Numbered from the stretch's first letter, positions 1-10,938 are shown. The stretch: DNA of 64,000 nt from Phyto melanocephala (GCA_941918925.1 OW799237.1:73171126-73235125); one strand, 5' to 3'. The notes: generated from the letters alone by a model not told the origin. Made by a program: numbers and translations.

Positions 1-1100
1 GATTTGTTTTTTCTAAAACCGAAAAGGGAATAACTAAGTTAAAAGAATGGTTTTAGTAATCTAAAAAAGCTAGACACAAGCTACTCTATTAATGAACAAA
101 TCATACCATTAACTGGGTGGTGCACGGCTCGGCAGGTTATGAGATCGAAACCACGCCCCGCAGACCTAAAAAATGTTGTGGATGCTAATCTTGACACTAA
201 TAGTCGATCTTGCGTTGTTCTAAGAAGCTGGTACATTTTCGGAATACGGACATGGGTCATCAGTCGTCTTAAGACCTTTAAAATACTTGTTAGAGGGTAG
301 TCAGTTATACTTAGACAGGTTTTTTGCTTCAGTGGCGCTATAAATGAAGAAGTGAATAGAAAAAAGTCACAGGCACTATAATGACAAATAGTTAAAGAAA
401 AAGATGTAGCCTGATAAAAATATGTTCCAAAATGAAATGGTTCAGTTTGTCAAAAACAATACCGTTGCCGTTATAAAATGGAGTGATACCAAAAGTGTTA
501 CGGTTGTATTAACTATATGCGGGAAAGATCCAGTAGTTAAAAAAGGACTTGGGTTTAAAAATGTAAAACTACGATTTCCAATTCCAGTTCCAGTGATTGA
601 TTATTCAGTTATATAACGACAAAAGGGAAGAATTTGAGACGACCAAATGATGGAGTATTATCGGACTAAAATGAAAACTAGAAAGAGGCCACTTAAGATG
701 TTTATAACATAGATACAGGCAAGATGCAGAAATACTCAAAACTCCCAAAAGAAGGCTAAAAAAGTTTATAAGTTTTCAAATGGAAATTGGAGAATTATTA
801 GCAGTAGAAGCAGAAGCATAAAAACGTGCCAATAAATATAGTTCAACCCTTCCAGTTGCCTAAGGGTAATTATGGAAGTAAATATCGCCTACATAGTGCC
901 CCAGATAATACAAGGTATGATCGATTTGACCTTTGTCTAATTGCGAAAGCCGCTCAATTGATTCCCCTATTTATAAGGAAAAAAGAAATTTGTTTCTTAC
1001 TAGTCAATCAACATTTAATGGTCCTTCATTTGTTGCATTGGATGTGTTGTATTGGTCTTTATTCTAGTCTAGTAAATAGTCCGCCTGTTTCATCATTATA
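1..1100 (+). pseudogene. decayed piggyBac-like transposase, C-terminal part
   Basis: No long open frame survives, but pieces in shifting frames read in order like the C-terminal half of a piggyBac-family transposase. The stretch at 422-616 gives IKWSDTKSVTVV followed by PVPVIDYS. The stretch at 647-710 gives EYYRTKMKTRKRPLKMF. Around 710-790 comes RYRQDAEILKTPKRRLKKF, then RYDRFDL near 910-935. In the family the core is followed by a Cys-rich tail; here only isolated Cys remain near 960-1060. Several in-frame stops and frameshifts separate the blocks, so it cannot make a protein. The 5' part lies outside or is unrecognisable near the window edge. No terminal repeats or TTAA duplication could be located. 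The family call rests on motif resemblance only. Confidence 0.5.
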
Positions 1101-1949
1101 ACACAAAATGCTTAACAAAATTTACACATAATTGTTCAACTAAAACATTCACAATCTGTATTTTAGAAATTCCGCTATACTAAAATACATGACCACAAAA
1201 AATTAGTTTCATAAATCAGGTTTTTTAGTTTTTTGTGATTTTTTCAAAATCTCACCGTAAATTTATTGAAATGTTAATTAAGTCAACTGGGATTTAGCTG
1301 ACGTTATGTACCTCTATCTGTTTGTGAATATTTGGCTTAAATTATAAAAGATTGCCTTAATGAACAGTGAACAGTATTTAAATTTTGTTTAAATACTCTT
1401 TCGTTCATGTTTAATTAAAAATTAAATATTTTATTTAATTTTTGTTTTTATTACCGTCTAGTTTTTTTCTGATAATTTCTCGCTATTCCGATGTCTAATT
1501 GTTTTTTTGCACGCTGCCAAATTTAAGTTGTTTTTTTTTTATTAAAAATTATTTCTTGGAAATATAATTTTAGGGTGGTCAATACTAAAAGGTTTGCCAA
1601 TAAATCATTATTTAAGAATGTTTCTTTTCAATACGTCAATATTATGTATAGTACATAGGTTTTAAATTGCGATTACTATAAGTAATCAATTACATTTGTT
1701 TTTAATAGGTATCGTAATGATTACAATACTTCCTAATACAAATTTTCTGATTACAAATGGATCACGAATACAAATAATAACAATTACTTGAAGGATTACT
1801 TTAAATTACTATAAATAACTAAAAATAATCAAAAATTTTAGATGTCTTTTGCTATTGTAAAACTAATACAAAAGATAGATTGTGATTTCAACTGCTAATT
1901 GGTTACACCGGTTTCTAACTAATTCAATCACAGGTTGCGTTCTCTACTC
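1101..1949. other. A+T-rich interval, nothing recognised
   Basis: Homopolymer-rich spacer with long T runs near 1440-1550. No coding frame, inverted repeat or repeat copy was recognised. Confidence 0.6.
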
Positions 1950-2650
1950 TGCACTCTGATTCCAGATGAGACTAAAAATGTTATGGGATACCAAAATAGT
2001 ACATTTTTAAAATTTGTATGGTACTTTTTGTGTTTTCAACATTTGTGAAGCTAAAATTTCGAAATTAGTGATTATTGATAGAAGGTGAGACTCAAAATGT
2101 TATGGGCGACCAAAAAGGTACTTTTTTGAATTGTTATGGTACTTTTCGTCTTTTCTACGTTTTTAAAGATAGAATTGTAAAATAAAGGACTATTGATTCC
2201 AGGTTAGACAGAAAATGTTATGGGAGACCAAAAAGGTTCTTTTTAAATTTTTATTATACTTTTTGTGTGTTATAAGTTTATGAAGATAGAATTTTGAAAT
2301 GAGGGGATATTGGTTCGAATTGAGAACAAAAATGATAAGGGCGAAATAAAAGGTGCCTTTTCGCATTTTTATTGTGCTTTTCGTATTATTACGTTTGTAA
2401 ACACACATATATTTATTCTTAAACTTAGTGATTTTTAATCTGAAATCTAACTCTTAATGTTATGGACGATGAAAAATTCTCATTTTAATGGCATTTTTTT
2501 TGCAGTTTTTAAATTTTGTATACATAGAATTATGAAAGTAGATACTAATAATCCAACTTAACTTTAAAAATTATAGTGAAGGACAAAATGTAATTTTTAT
2601 TAATTTAATAGTCATTTTTGCATATTGTGAATTTAAAATATATCCCCGAT
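1950..2650 (+). repeat. degenerate tandem array of a ~118-bp satellite
   Basis: The phrase TTATGGG (or a variant), preceded by AAAATG, recurs at about 1981, 2100, 2218, 2335 and 2460, i.e. every 117-125 bp. Between these the units share GGTACTTTTT, a TTTTCTACGTTTGTGAAG-like stretch and GATTATTGATT. About five to six units are visible, diverging towards the right end. The same monomer recurs in the opposite orientation at 21590-22660. Confidence 0.75.
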
Positions 2651-3348
2651 ATATCCTCACTGTACTTTTTTTTCCAACTAAAATGACTCAGAGAAACAAA
2701 TATTCATAATTTTAAGCAGAAAACATTTAGTAATTAAAATCATAACTTGAGTATTCAGTAAATAGTAAGAACTGCGCTATCTAAGTATTTAGCAGGTAAT
2801 ATGCTAGTGTTCCATAATTTTTTGAACTTGTTTCTCGACGTCGAATTTGCAATAGCTTAATATGAAAGTTTTTGGGCCAATACACGCTAATCTGTTGAAC
2901 CTAGACATCGTGATTGAGCAGCCATAGAAATTTTTAATTTTAGTCTCTTTTAAATTAATCTTACGCCAGTGGAAAAATGAAAATACATTTTTGTATGCGA
3001 AACCACTTCTTCGTACTGTTGTTTTGGGATATATTTAAAAAAATATTCAAAAGGAGTACCAATTTCACCGAAATTCTATCATCCTTGCATTATGGGCTTG
3101 GTGTGAAATTTAAACTCTTTTTGGCGCCACCATTCATCTATTTTATTATTTTAATTTTCAGTGCATTGCCTTTTTAAAAAATTTAACTAATGTGTCATCG
3201 CATTCAATCTCATTTTGTCTCCATAATCCATCTGCTGCATCAATTAAATTTTTAGTGCATTGCGTTTCAGAAAATAGAACTGATAAAGTGGCAAAAGAAA
3301 AACATAAAATTCCCAACCTTCTTTAAAGCTTTCATCAGAAGACGACTC
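2651..3348. other. unassigned spacer
   Basis: A short open stretch at 2977-3177 has no recognisable protein similarity and a composition like the surrounding DNA. Nothing else was seen. Confidence 0.5.
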
Positions 3349-3528
3349 TTAGCTGCAATTATTTGATTCCCAGCATATGTCTTCGAGGTAATCATCCAAA
3401 CAGAAACCAATATCTGATTTCTGAAGGATATCCATAGCCTGTTGAAGGTCTGATTCCTTTGAAAAACTAAAACATTTCCCTAATAATAAACCACATAGCA
3501 CAATTGTGAGCTTTAATTCAAAAACCAA
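3349..3528 (-). pseudogene. small secreted-peptide ORF with lost start codon
   Basis: On the minus strand, codons 3528-3349 read as 58 sense codons after a TTG and end in TAA. If the TTG is an altered ATG, the product is a 59-residue peptide with a hydrophobic leader (FELKLTIVLCGLLLGKCFS) and an acidic mature part containing LQQAMDILQKSDIGF and LDDYLEDICWE. Cysteines lie at residues 12, 19, 43, 52 and 58. The leader fits a signal peptide with cleavage near residue 21. Composition is much more protein-like than the surrounding random frames. I do not recognise the family. An alternative is a terminal exon starting at 3479, because TTATTATTAG at 3489-3480 could be a splice acceptor. An upstream in-frame TGA and the missing ATG argue for a dead copy or an exon. 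Confidence 0.4.
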
Positions 3529-3844
3529 TTTATAGTCTCACAACACAATTGCGTAATTTTTTTTTTTTTTGTAAAATATAACTTTCAATTCAAAATACGT
3601 TAAATCATCACTAATAGAGTTTAGCTTGCTAAATATGATAAATACTACTTATATTATACGTACCACCTGGCATGCTCACTTAGATAAGCAACGTGACTGA
3701 TTTTTCTAACATTCATGTAAGTATTTTTTACAGTTTAAACGTAGTTTATTGAAGAGAAATAGCTAACACAAGCACTGCTTTTGGAAATTTATTATTTGAA
3801 AATATTCTGTCTATCTTAGAATTCAGAATTTACGATTAAGATGG
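3529..3844. other. spacer, nothing recognised
   Basis: A+T-rich DNA with a 14-T run near 3558. No feature was recognised. Confidence 0.5.
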
Positions 3845-4135
3845 TTCGCATAAGATAAGAATAAAAATTAAAAGTCATGACTGCGGCCATCACAAAATGG
3901 CGTACAGTAAATTTATAGAGGGGTCATATATATTATTTAAAAATGTACCCTCTTCAAACCTCTTAAGACGACTATGTGAAAGTGTGAAATCTATGATGGC
4001 GACTTCAATAAAATGGCGGATAATATTTTTTCTTAACCTCATCAATATGAAGTTCAAATGAAAGGGCTTGACGATTAGAAAAAAGTTAACTATGCGGGAA
4101 TTCAAAATCAAAAATAGTCACGGAATTAATAAAGC
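3845..4135 (-). repeat. dispersed repeat D (AATGGCG family)
   Basis: It shares the phrases AAAATGGCG, GATGGCGACTTCAATAAAA and GAAAGGGCTTGA with copies at 19030-19650, 44200-45145 and 62380-62660. In the 44 kb copy the family ends in the ATTCGGC near-palindrome that is also found at the ends of repeats A and E. Confidence 0.6.
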
Positions 4136-5799
4136 AAAATGACGTAATTATATCTATGTACATAATGGTGAAAGGTCTTTTTAGATTCAGCACTTAATTA
4201 ACTTCTAATCATAATTTCTAAGTTGATCATGATATTTTCAATAACCAAAAGTTGCATTATATCCATAAAAAGTACACAGTTACATTTTATGTTATTTAGA
4301 ACTATATTTTTGGCATTTACTTTCCTGGCAATTACTTAAGTGTCACCTATGAAACACCTACACCACTACCAGCACCTTGGATCATCTCACTTTCGAAATT
4401 AAACTTTAAGGATTTTTAATTTTTTTATTTTTTACATTTTATATCCTGTTTCATAGCATGCAATTTGTTCAAAATGTTAATGCTGTTGTTGTTTTACATT
4501 ATTTTCTTGGCAACAGGCGTTTGTTTCTCACACTTCAAGCGGAAGTTTCAGTTTTGTTGGACAACAGTCGGAAGTCAGTTAAAATGAAACGGCAAATATC
4601 GCGTGCTGATAAAATACAATCTGAGTTCCTAATGTGCATATAAACACAAACACTTTAATTAATTTAAAGGAAAACTGTAAATGCAATCAAGTAAATTGTG
4701 TCACATGCAACAAGTCTAATAAATGCACATGCTAGTTTATACAAATTAACTTATTTTCGGCAAAAAAAAAAAAGAATAATTTAAATAATATCGTTATAAG
4801 AAAATATTATTTTTAGAAACTGTAATTATTAATTATAAATAATGAATCATGTTGTTAATTTAATTTTAATTGTATGGCCACTTTCATATTTTTTATCCTT
4901 TATTTTGTTATTAATTTTATAATCATAGCACATTGTTGTAAACTCATAACCATATATGACCCATTAGGGGTCGGTTAATAAGTCAAATTATAATAAATAA
5001 ATAAATAATATATTTTCTATTTTCAAAAAATGTTTAACAAATACTCTATTTAGAGAACATTGTAAATAATTATTATTTTATAAAATACATCTAGTGCCGG
5101 CGACTTCGGCACGAAAGCTAGCCTCTATATCAAGGTATATTAATAACGTACTCGTATCCAATCAGCTGATTATTTTTTTAATCATTCACAAGAAGTGTCA
5201 GTTTTGTTTTTAATAACGTGTCTGTACCCGTCAAAATTATTTTTTCTTTATTTGTTGTCTACGACAAATAATTTGCAGTTTCATTTGGTTTAAAACGTTT
5301 CAAAAATTTCCAAAACGAAAATATAAGTTTTTAAAAAGTTATCCAAATTAAGGAAAAAAATAAAAAAAAAATTGTGTGACATCCACAGGCACTCATACAA
5401 ATTTTTTAATTGTTGCGTTTGTTGCCGGGATGCATACACCTTATAAATATGCTCTTTTTATTATATTTCAGGTTGTTATCTATATTTGCGGCAAATTTCA
5501 TTTAATTCCTTTTAGACATTTGTTTCGTAAAAAAAATATTAAATCGTTAAAACATTCATATTTATTATATTAGTGGGATAGAATTTAGTGCAAATATTTA
5601 AGACAAAATACCTCTAAAGACACTAAGTATACATTTAGGACACTCGAAACCCTTACACATTCGACTAACCAAATACAAAAAATATATACATACATATATT
5701 GCATATTGTGTGCCAAATTTTAGTTAGTTTAGTTTAGCCCTTTTTGACTGATTGAGTATCAAATCTACAAACATTTACATGTACATTTATTATATTAGG
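4136..5799. other. mostly unassigned, with a probable non-LTR 3' tail at 4925-5010
   Basis: Near 4925-5010 the sequence ends in AATAAATAAATAAATAA after GACCCATTAGGGGTCGGTTA. This is the style of 3' end used by non-LTR retrotransposons, but no coding part precedes it. A small hairpin, GTGCCG/CGGCAC, lies at 5096-5114. Nothing else was recognised. Confidence 0.4.
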
Positions 5800-6985
5800 T
5801 TATGTTAGGTTGAACAGGAAGGGCACTAAAGGCCCAAACCCATGACAGGCATACACTTCTGCCCAATTGACATGCTGTGCGCTCCTTATAGAAAACGGAA
5901 TTCCCAAACAAAGACCATAATCATAATTTCCCATTAAAAAAAACGGAGTAGTCCAAGAACCCAGTCCCCTCAATGTAATTCCCTATCGATCTCCAGTTCG
6001 AGTTCACCAGGTATTCAAAGTTCGGCAAAGTATCCACTGAAAAATTTTCTCGTCTAATTCGCCCAAACGCAGGACAATGACAGAGAAAGCGTACCAAAGT
6101 CTCATCCTCTTCCACGCATGCGCTACATGTCGTTTCCTCAGACAATCTCATGCGAGCTAGATGGGTTCTTAACTCCGCATGACCTGTTATTACACTGGTT
6201 AGTCTCCTATGTGTTGGTCTATTCAGTCTTAGAATCTCCTTTGATTTCCCAAGATTTCGGTCACCCCATAGTATGTCTTTCACATTACCGACAGCAGTGC
6301 CTTGCCATTTTCTGACATGCTCCGCCATCGCCCAACTTTTAAGTTCGTCTTTAAATCGTTTAAAGAGTTAAGCATTTTTCAAAGTTATAGTACTTAGAAG
6401 AGCTCCCATTTTAGATAATTTGTCGGCTTGGTATCCATATTATCTGTAAATGTTCACAATTTGCATATGAGTTTATCTCGCTCTTGCATTGCAGAACGTC
6501 CCGGGATTCATCTTTCTCCCTTCTTAATGTCTTAATCACTGATTGGATATCCGTAAAGTTACGAATCGGGGCTTCGCTATTCATTTTCTTTATCCATTTA
6601 ATTCCTTCCGTAATCGCCATGATCTCAGCCTGGAATATGGTGATCTGGTAGACGGAAGTATTGGCTTCTATTTCGGCTTATGTTGTATAAGCCCATTCCA
6701 GTTTGGTTACCAATCTTTGAACTGTCTGTATAAAGATCGATTCTATGGGTGTTTTCCGGTTATTTCATCCCATTCTTCCTCTTCCGGTATTATGGTGATG
6801 CAGTTTGTATTCTCTAATCTCATCGGAATTTGATCACATGTTGCTTCCGTAATATTTCCCGTCGGTAAGATATTCGTTATTCTTTGGTATCTGGTCTTAT
6901 GTTCTCTTATAAGCCATTCATCTATTGCCATTAATCTTGTAGCAGCTAAGGCCGCTTCATATTTTACCTGTATGTATTTCAACTT
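5800..6985 (-). mobile_element. 3' end of a non-LTR retrotransposon with RNase H (I/LOA-like)
   Basis: Read on the minus strand, three broken frames form one domain series. Positions 6982-6743 hold the end of the RT-RNase H linker. An RNase H domain follows, with LYTDSSKI (first Asp) near 6720, EIMAITEGIKW near 6620 and NFTDIQSVIKTL near 6550; it ends in IIWIPS near 6420. Positions 6328-5921 hold the C-terminal tail with CSACVEEDETLVRFLCHCP, the CxxC...HxxxC-type pattern known after RNase H in I- and R1-type elements. Frameshifts and stops separate the pieces. The 3' end, near 5800, carries AACCTAAC-type tail repeats. A second, shorter copy of the same 3' end lies at 28155-28405. Nothing upstream of RNase H is retained, so it is 5'-truncated. 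Confidence 0.75.
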
Positions 6986-7257
6986 ATTTAAAATTTATAA
7001 ATTATTTAGTTTTCTCTCTTAATTTCAAAACTTCTGAGTATATTGTAAAAATAAAAAAAATGATAAATAATTTTTGTATTTACAAAAGCCTTATAAAAGT
7101 AATTTTTGCATAAAAAACAAGTAAGAGTGCTATTTTCGTCCATACCGATTCTTATATACATTTTACAACGTGTAGTTCTGCAATAACAATTGTTTGTATC
7201 ACCATTCATCTCATTAATATGAAATACTTACGTACATACAAATATGTTTTATTATCT

Positions 7258-7448
7258 ATATCGTCTAAATTTCTTGATCTTTTTTATTGATTATATATGA
7301 TTTTTCCAAGCTTGAGATCAACTTTTTTAGTTTTTTTATAAAAAATTATTTATTTAAAAAAAAATTATTTTATTTATTTATTTAAAATAAATAATTTTTT
7401 ATAAAAAAACTAAAAAAGTTGATCTCAAGCTTGGAAAAATCATATATA
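7258..7448. mobile_element. fold-back insertion with 14-bp target duplication
   Basis: Two perfect 65-bp inverted arms (7291-7355 and 7385-7449) surround a 29-bp A/T loop. The whole unit, with a 33-nt unpaired extension on the left (7258-7290), is flanked by the direct repeat ATGTTTTATTATCT at 7244-7257 and 7449-7462. It sits inside a repeat A copy. No hammerhead core is visible in the arms, unlike the fold-backs at 9973-10752 and 33658-34011, but the overall plan is the same. Confidence 0.75.
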
Positions 7449-7564
7449 ATGTTTTATTATCTTTATAATAACTTTATCCGTTTAAAAACATCTCATTGTA
7501 AAATTATAAATTGAGTTTATGTATGTTTACAAAAATAAAATAAAATTAAAAAAACTATTTAAGA

Positions 7565-7608
7565 ATTTGGGTAAAGGTTTACTGATGATCTGGCACAAGC
7601 ACCAGTGA
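7565..7608 (+). ncRNA. truncated hammerhead-ribozyme motif
   Basis: TTGGGT-AAA-GGTTTA, then CTGATGA, a CTGG/CCAG stem II with loop CACAAGCA, then GAA. It is the same family as the complete motif at 10939-11007, but the sequence stops matching directly after GAA. Stem III, the cleavage nucleotide and the returning strand of stem I are missing, so this copy should not self-cleave. Confidence 0.55.
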
Positions 7609-8200
7609 AGTATTATGAAATAAAAAAAATAAAAAAAATATATATCTAATATAAGAATATTAAAATATAAAAATAAATAAAAAAAAATATTTTTTTGTCT
7701 TCACTGGGATTCGAATCCATGTTCATCCAGTTTGTATTGGACGAGGTGAACTATGTTTTTTTCACTATATCTCAGTTGTTTATAGGGCGATTTTTGTGAT
7801 TACCACTACCGTACTGCTCCCGAATATTTCTGATATTATGGCACCTTGCACGAGTCTTGAAAATGTCTGGAAGCTTCAAAATATTTATTTCAACATACAC
7901 ACGGACCGACGGACTGTGCTTAATTGGCTCCGTTATTCATAAGTTTTCAGAAAATGTACACTTTATTGGGACGAAAACTAATATTGTAGAAATTTCACAC
8001 GGAATGATAAATCTTTACATATCCTTACACTCACTGTACAATAACAAATTTCAAAATACAAAATTCCATTTAATATGCAGAACCAACAAAATTTTCATAA
8101 CTTTTAATTACAAAAACGTAACGATCATGGGGGTTTTTTCGTATTGTTGCGATGAAAAGAAAAAACAAATTGAAAAATATTGTATTTATTGCTACGCCTA

Positions 8201-8634
8201 ATATAATAAATGCTGTCTTCAATTAAATAATAAATGAATAAATTTTCCTCTGTTAAAATTTTATATTTGATCAATGTGATGCTAATAGCAAAGAATATCA
8301 CTAAATGACCCCTTAACCAAAAATAGGTCATTGTTGTGATTGATTCACCTTCAGTTTTTTTTTTAATTGTTTACAAGTGAAAAAAAAAACTAGATCATTA
8401 TTGAGTTATATTTTCTAATTACATGCATACATACAATGGATGGGACAAAATAGCAAAAATCTTTTTTACAACTACAGTGCACTGACGATAATAAATTATA
8501 AGCAGCTCATTTTTGATTATTTTAAACGGATTTTATCTACATAGTGTTAAAATCTTAATCAACAGGGCAATGGCTTTACTCTTATTCAACTGACTAATAC
8601 TTTCGGGTTTCCCGGGAATTCAATTGACTTAAAA
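8201..8634. other. spacer, nothing recognised
   Basis: A+T-rich DNA without a recognised repeat or coding frame. Confidence 0.5.
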
Positions 8635-8850
8635 TCCTGGGAGTTAAATAGATGATATTTACATCCAACATGTAATCACCGATCAAACAGTGCTGATGAT
8701 GAAACCGTTGCTGTTTTCGAAAATGCATTTCACTCGGCTAGTGTCGGTAAAAATAAAATTTTTCAGATTATTTTTTCATTTATCACAACTAAAACTGATT
8801 TGTTACAATAAGAATGTTAATATGAACTCAAGCCTGAATGTTATGCTAAA
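8635..8850 (+). mobile_element. single pLTR-like unit of the hammerhead-bearing family B
   Basis: It aligns by eye with the right arm of the fold-back at 9973-10752: GAGTTAAATAGATGATATTT, then the ribozyme core, then AAAACTGATTT and GAACTCAAGCC. Only one copy is present here, with no inverted partner. It is more diverged than the other copies. Confidence 0.6.
8678..8748 (+). ncRNA. hammerhead-ribozyme motif, family B, diverged
   Basis: Outer stem I ACCGA (8678-8682) pairs with TCGGT (8744-8748). Inner stem I AGTG (8689-8692) pairs with CACT (8731-8734). Core CTGATGA is at 8693-8699. Stem II GAAACC/GTTTTC has one mismatch. GAA is at 8719-8721, the palindromic stem III AATGCATT at 8722-8729, and the predicted cleavage is after T8730. 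An extra T between CTGATGA and stem II is common to all copies. Confidence 0.5.
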
Positions 8851-8984
8851 GTACATAAAGAGTGGGCCAACTATCGGTTTAAATTTGATCCAGCGAATCT
8901 GTTATTATTTATGTCATTCTATTCTATCACATTAAACGGGAAAACACTCTAATTCCACTTTATTCAAATCGTATTATAATTGAT

Positions 8985-9885
8985 TTGTTTATTTATTTAT
9001 TTATTTAAGTCTATAGATTGTAGATCCTTACAGACTATAAAGCAGTACATACAAATTGTTTAATATAAGTTATTCAAAAACAAAATAATTTTACATTTTA
9101 CAATATTAACATTTAAAAAAAATCAATATTTTTTTATTTATTTATTTATTTAATTTAATCAACATAATAATATTTACAGTTGAGCAACACTTTTAATTTA
9201 ATTACAAAAATAAAGAAAAATAAAAACAACATTAAACGTATGCATTTGAGTTTAGAAATCTTATCAGCTTTCCACTTGTTACAGCAACATTATCAGAAAA
9301 GTCAATGTGAACATAGAACTTATTTACCTCAGCACAAATTCTTCTAATTGGATCAAAGTTAATGTAGTTTGATCTATGAAATGGTACATATAACGGTTCA
9401 TAAAATCTAAGCTGCCTATTAGGAACATTGATGCATATTTTATGTCGAAGATATGTAGAATCAATTTTGCCTTGAATTATATTTATGACAAATGCAATAT
9501 TGGAAACAATTCTTCGGCTTTGTAGCGTTGGGAGCGCAATGAGTAGTAAACGACTACGATATGACGGTAAGTTTGTATTAGGATTCCAACGAAGGTTACG
9601 AAGGCAGAACAGCAAAAATTGTTTTTGGACTGATTCAAGTTATTGAATATAAACATCATATTGGGGATCCCAAATTACTGATCCATATTCCAGTAAAGGT
9701 CTTACCAATGACGTGAATAAATTTTTTGTTACATAAGGATCATTAAATTCCTTAGCCCAACGCTTTATCAAACTTAATACCACATTAGCTTTATTTACTG
9801 TCATTATTACATGTGAGTTGAAATTAATTTTTACATCAAAGAGAATTCCAAGATCCAAAAACGAATCAACATCATTCAAAACAAA
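8985..9885 (-). pseudogene. C-terminal fragment of a non-LTR reverse transcriptase protein
   Basis: On the minus strand, 9879-9640 reads SFLDLGILFDVKINFNSHV, then IKRWAKEFNDPYVTKNLF and LVRPLLEYGSVIW, the thumb region that follows the YADD motif in Jockey/CR1-type elements. Positions 9615-9232 continue with SYRSRLLLIALPTLQSRRI and end near FLNSNAY. The two frames are separated by a shift around 9620-9640. The 3' end (towards 8985) finishes in an AAAT-type repeat tail after a short UTR. The palm domain with the catalytic Asp residues is absent. A fuller copy of the same family lies at 45350-49262. Confidence 0.75.
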
Positions 9886-10109
9886 ACAACATTGTTAATT
9901 AAAATTTTTTTAGTAAAAAATATTATTAATTTATACTAGTTTCAAAAAATAAAAAATATATATAAAAAACATAAAGATTATATTATTTTTATTCTGGCTC
10001 AAGTTCATTTTTATACTAAATTTCTCATATATTTTCTTTTTCATATACATATGAAGAAATCAGTTTTTATTTGTGGTAATGAAAGAATATACTGGAAAAG
10101 TATCTTATT

Positions 10110-10185
10110 ATCCCGACACCAGCCGAGTGGAATGCATTTTCGAAACCAGCTACGGTTTCATCATCAGCACTCTTTTGATCGGGAT
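10110..10185 (-). ncRNA. hammerhead-ribozyme motif, left arm of fold-back
   Basis: Mirror image of the motif at 10504-10579, with all core and stem residues the same. The core reads as TCATCAG on the plus strand near 10161-10167. Confidence 0.65.
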
Positions 10186-10503
10186 GTCTTAGTGTTGATA
10201 GTAAATATCATCTATTTAACTCACAAGTTTATATAAAAATTGATTTTGTAAATTAATTCTTTTTTACCTATAAACTCATATATTTGCCATGGTGAGTGAG
10301 AACGAAATTTCTTCAACACTAATTGAATTGAATTGAAAAGAATAACAAAGAAAAAAGGGGAAAAGCTTTAGTGTTGAAGAAATTTCGTTCTCACTCACCA
10401 TGGCAAATATATGAGTTTATAGGTAAAAAGAATTAATTTACAAAATCAATTTTCATATAAACTTGTGAGTTAAATAGATGATATTTACTATCAACACTAA
10501 GAC

Positions 10504-10579
10504 ATCCCGATCAAAAGAGTGCTGATGATGAAACCGTAGCTGGTTTCGAAAATGCATTCCACTCGGCTGGTGTCGGGAT
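10504..10579 (+). ncRNA. type I hammerhead-ribozyme motif, family B
   Basis: Order along the strand: outer stem I ATCCCGA (10504-10510); internal-loop side TCAAAA; inner stem I GAGTG (10517-10521); CTGATGA (10522-10528); extra T; stem II GAAACC/GGTTTC with loop GTAGCT; GAA (10548-10550); palindromic stem III AATGCATT (10551-10558); cleavage nucleotide C10559; inner stem I CACTC (10560-10564); loop side GGCTGGTG; outer stem I TCGGGAT (10573-10579). All 12 stem I pairs are Watson-Crick. A palindromic, loop-less stem III is known from minimal hammerheads that work as dimers. The unpaired T after CTGATGA is non-canonical and could weaken activity. Confidence 0.7.
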
Positions 10580-10938
10580 AATAATATACTTTTCCAGTAT
10601 ATTCTTTCATTACCACAAATAAAAACTGATTTCTTCATATGTATATGAAAAAGAAAATATATGAGAAATTTAGTATAAAAATGAACTTGAGCCAGAATAA
10701 AAATAATATAATCTTTAAGATATTAAATAGTTCGACAATTAAATAAAAGGAAATATATAAAAAACATTTAGCCAAATGTTAAAGGGATTAGAAAAATAAA
10801 ATAAATTCAAAATTAAAAAAATTTTTGGTTGGGTTTTTGAAAAAGGTTTTTATAGTTTTTTGTTTTATTATTGAATTCTTATTTTGTTAATGAGAATTTG
10901 AAAATAAAACTTATAACATTTTAAACTTTTTCAAGAAT

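Larger units (their letters stand above)
7080..8200 (+). repeat. dispersed repeat A (tRNA-like box family), interrupted copy
   Basis: It begins with ACAAGTAAGAGTGCTATTTT at 7109 and passes through ATCACCATTCATCTCATTAA. After the fold-back at 7258-7448 it resumes with ACTTTATCCGTTTAAAAACA, then GGGATTCGAATCC near 7707, TCATATCTCAG-like and TACTGCTCCCGAATATT phrases. It fades after CTTTATTGGGACGAAAACTA near 7960. Other copies are at 21085-21450, 38205-38700, 52025-52315, 54705-55035 and 63240-63660. The open frame at 7857-8201 is read through this repeat and is not a gene. Confidence 0.7.
9973..10752. mobile_element. 780-bp fold-back retroelement with two hammerhead motifs (Penelope-like, non-autonomous)
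   Basis: Near-perfect inverted arms of about 348 bp (9972-10320 and 10370-10717) flank a 49-bp loop. A 35-nt unpaired extension follows on the right only (10718-10752). A 15-bp direct repeat, ATATATAAAAAACAT, flanks the unit at 9958-9972 and 10753-10767. Each arm carries one hammerhead motif, so transcripts of either strand would contain one. The identical 61-codon frames in the two arms are a by-product of the palindrome and not genes. Single inverted pLTRs, a short one-sided extension and minimal hammerheads are known features of Penelope-like elements; the assignment is inference because no RT or GIY-YIG domain is present. The few differences between arms suggest recent insertion or arm conversion. 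Confidence 0.7.

Noticed and set aside
3335..3360. TCATCAG at 3333-3339 as another hammerhead core
   Set aside because: No GAA follows a stem II at the right distance and no returning stem I is present.
5805..5822. TTAGG-type telomere repeat
   Set aside because: Only two or three TTAGGTT-like units are present, and they coincide with the 3' end of a non-LTR element in both copies. Higher flies are not known to use TTAGG telomeres.
7700..7740. A true tRNA gene at the GGGATTCGAATCC block
   Set aside because: No acceptor stem, no anticodon arm, and box spacing is too short. It fits a repeat with tRNA-like boxes.
7857..8201. 114-codon open frame
   Set aside because: It lies within dispersed repeat A and is not conserved in the other copies.
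10051..10638. Two identical 61-codon open frames on opposite strands
   Set aside because: They are mirror images in the arms of the palindrome and overlie the hammerhead motifs. No protein similarity or start context supports coding.
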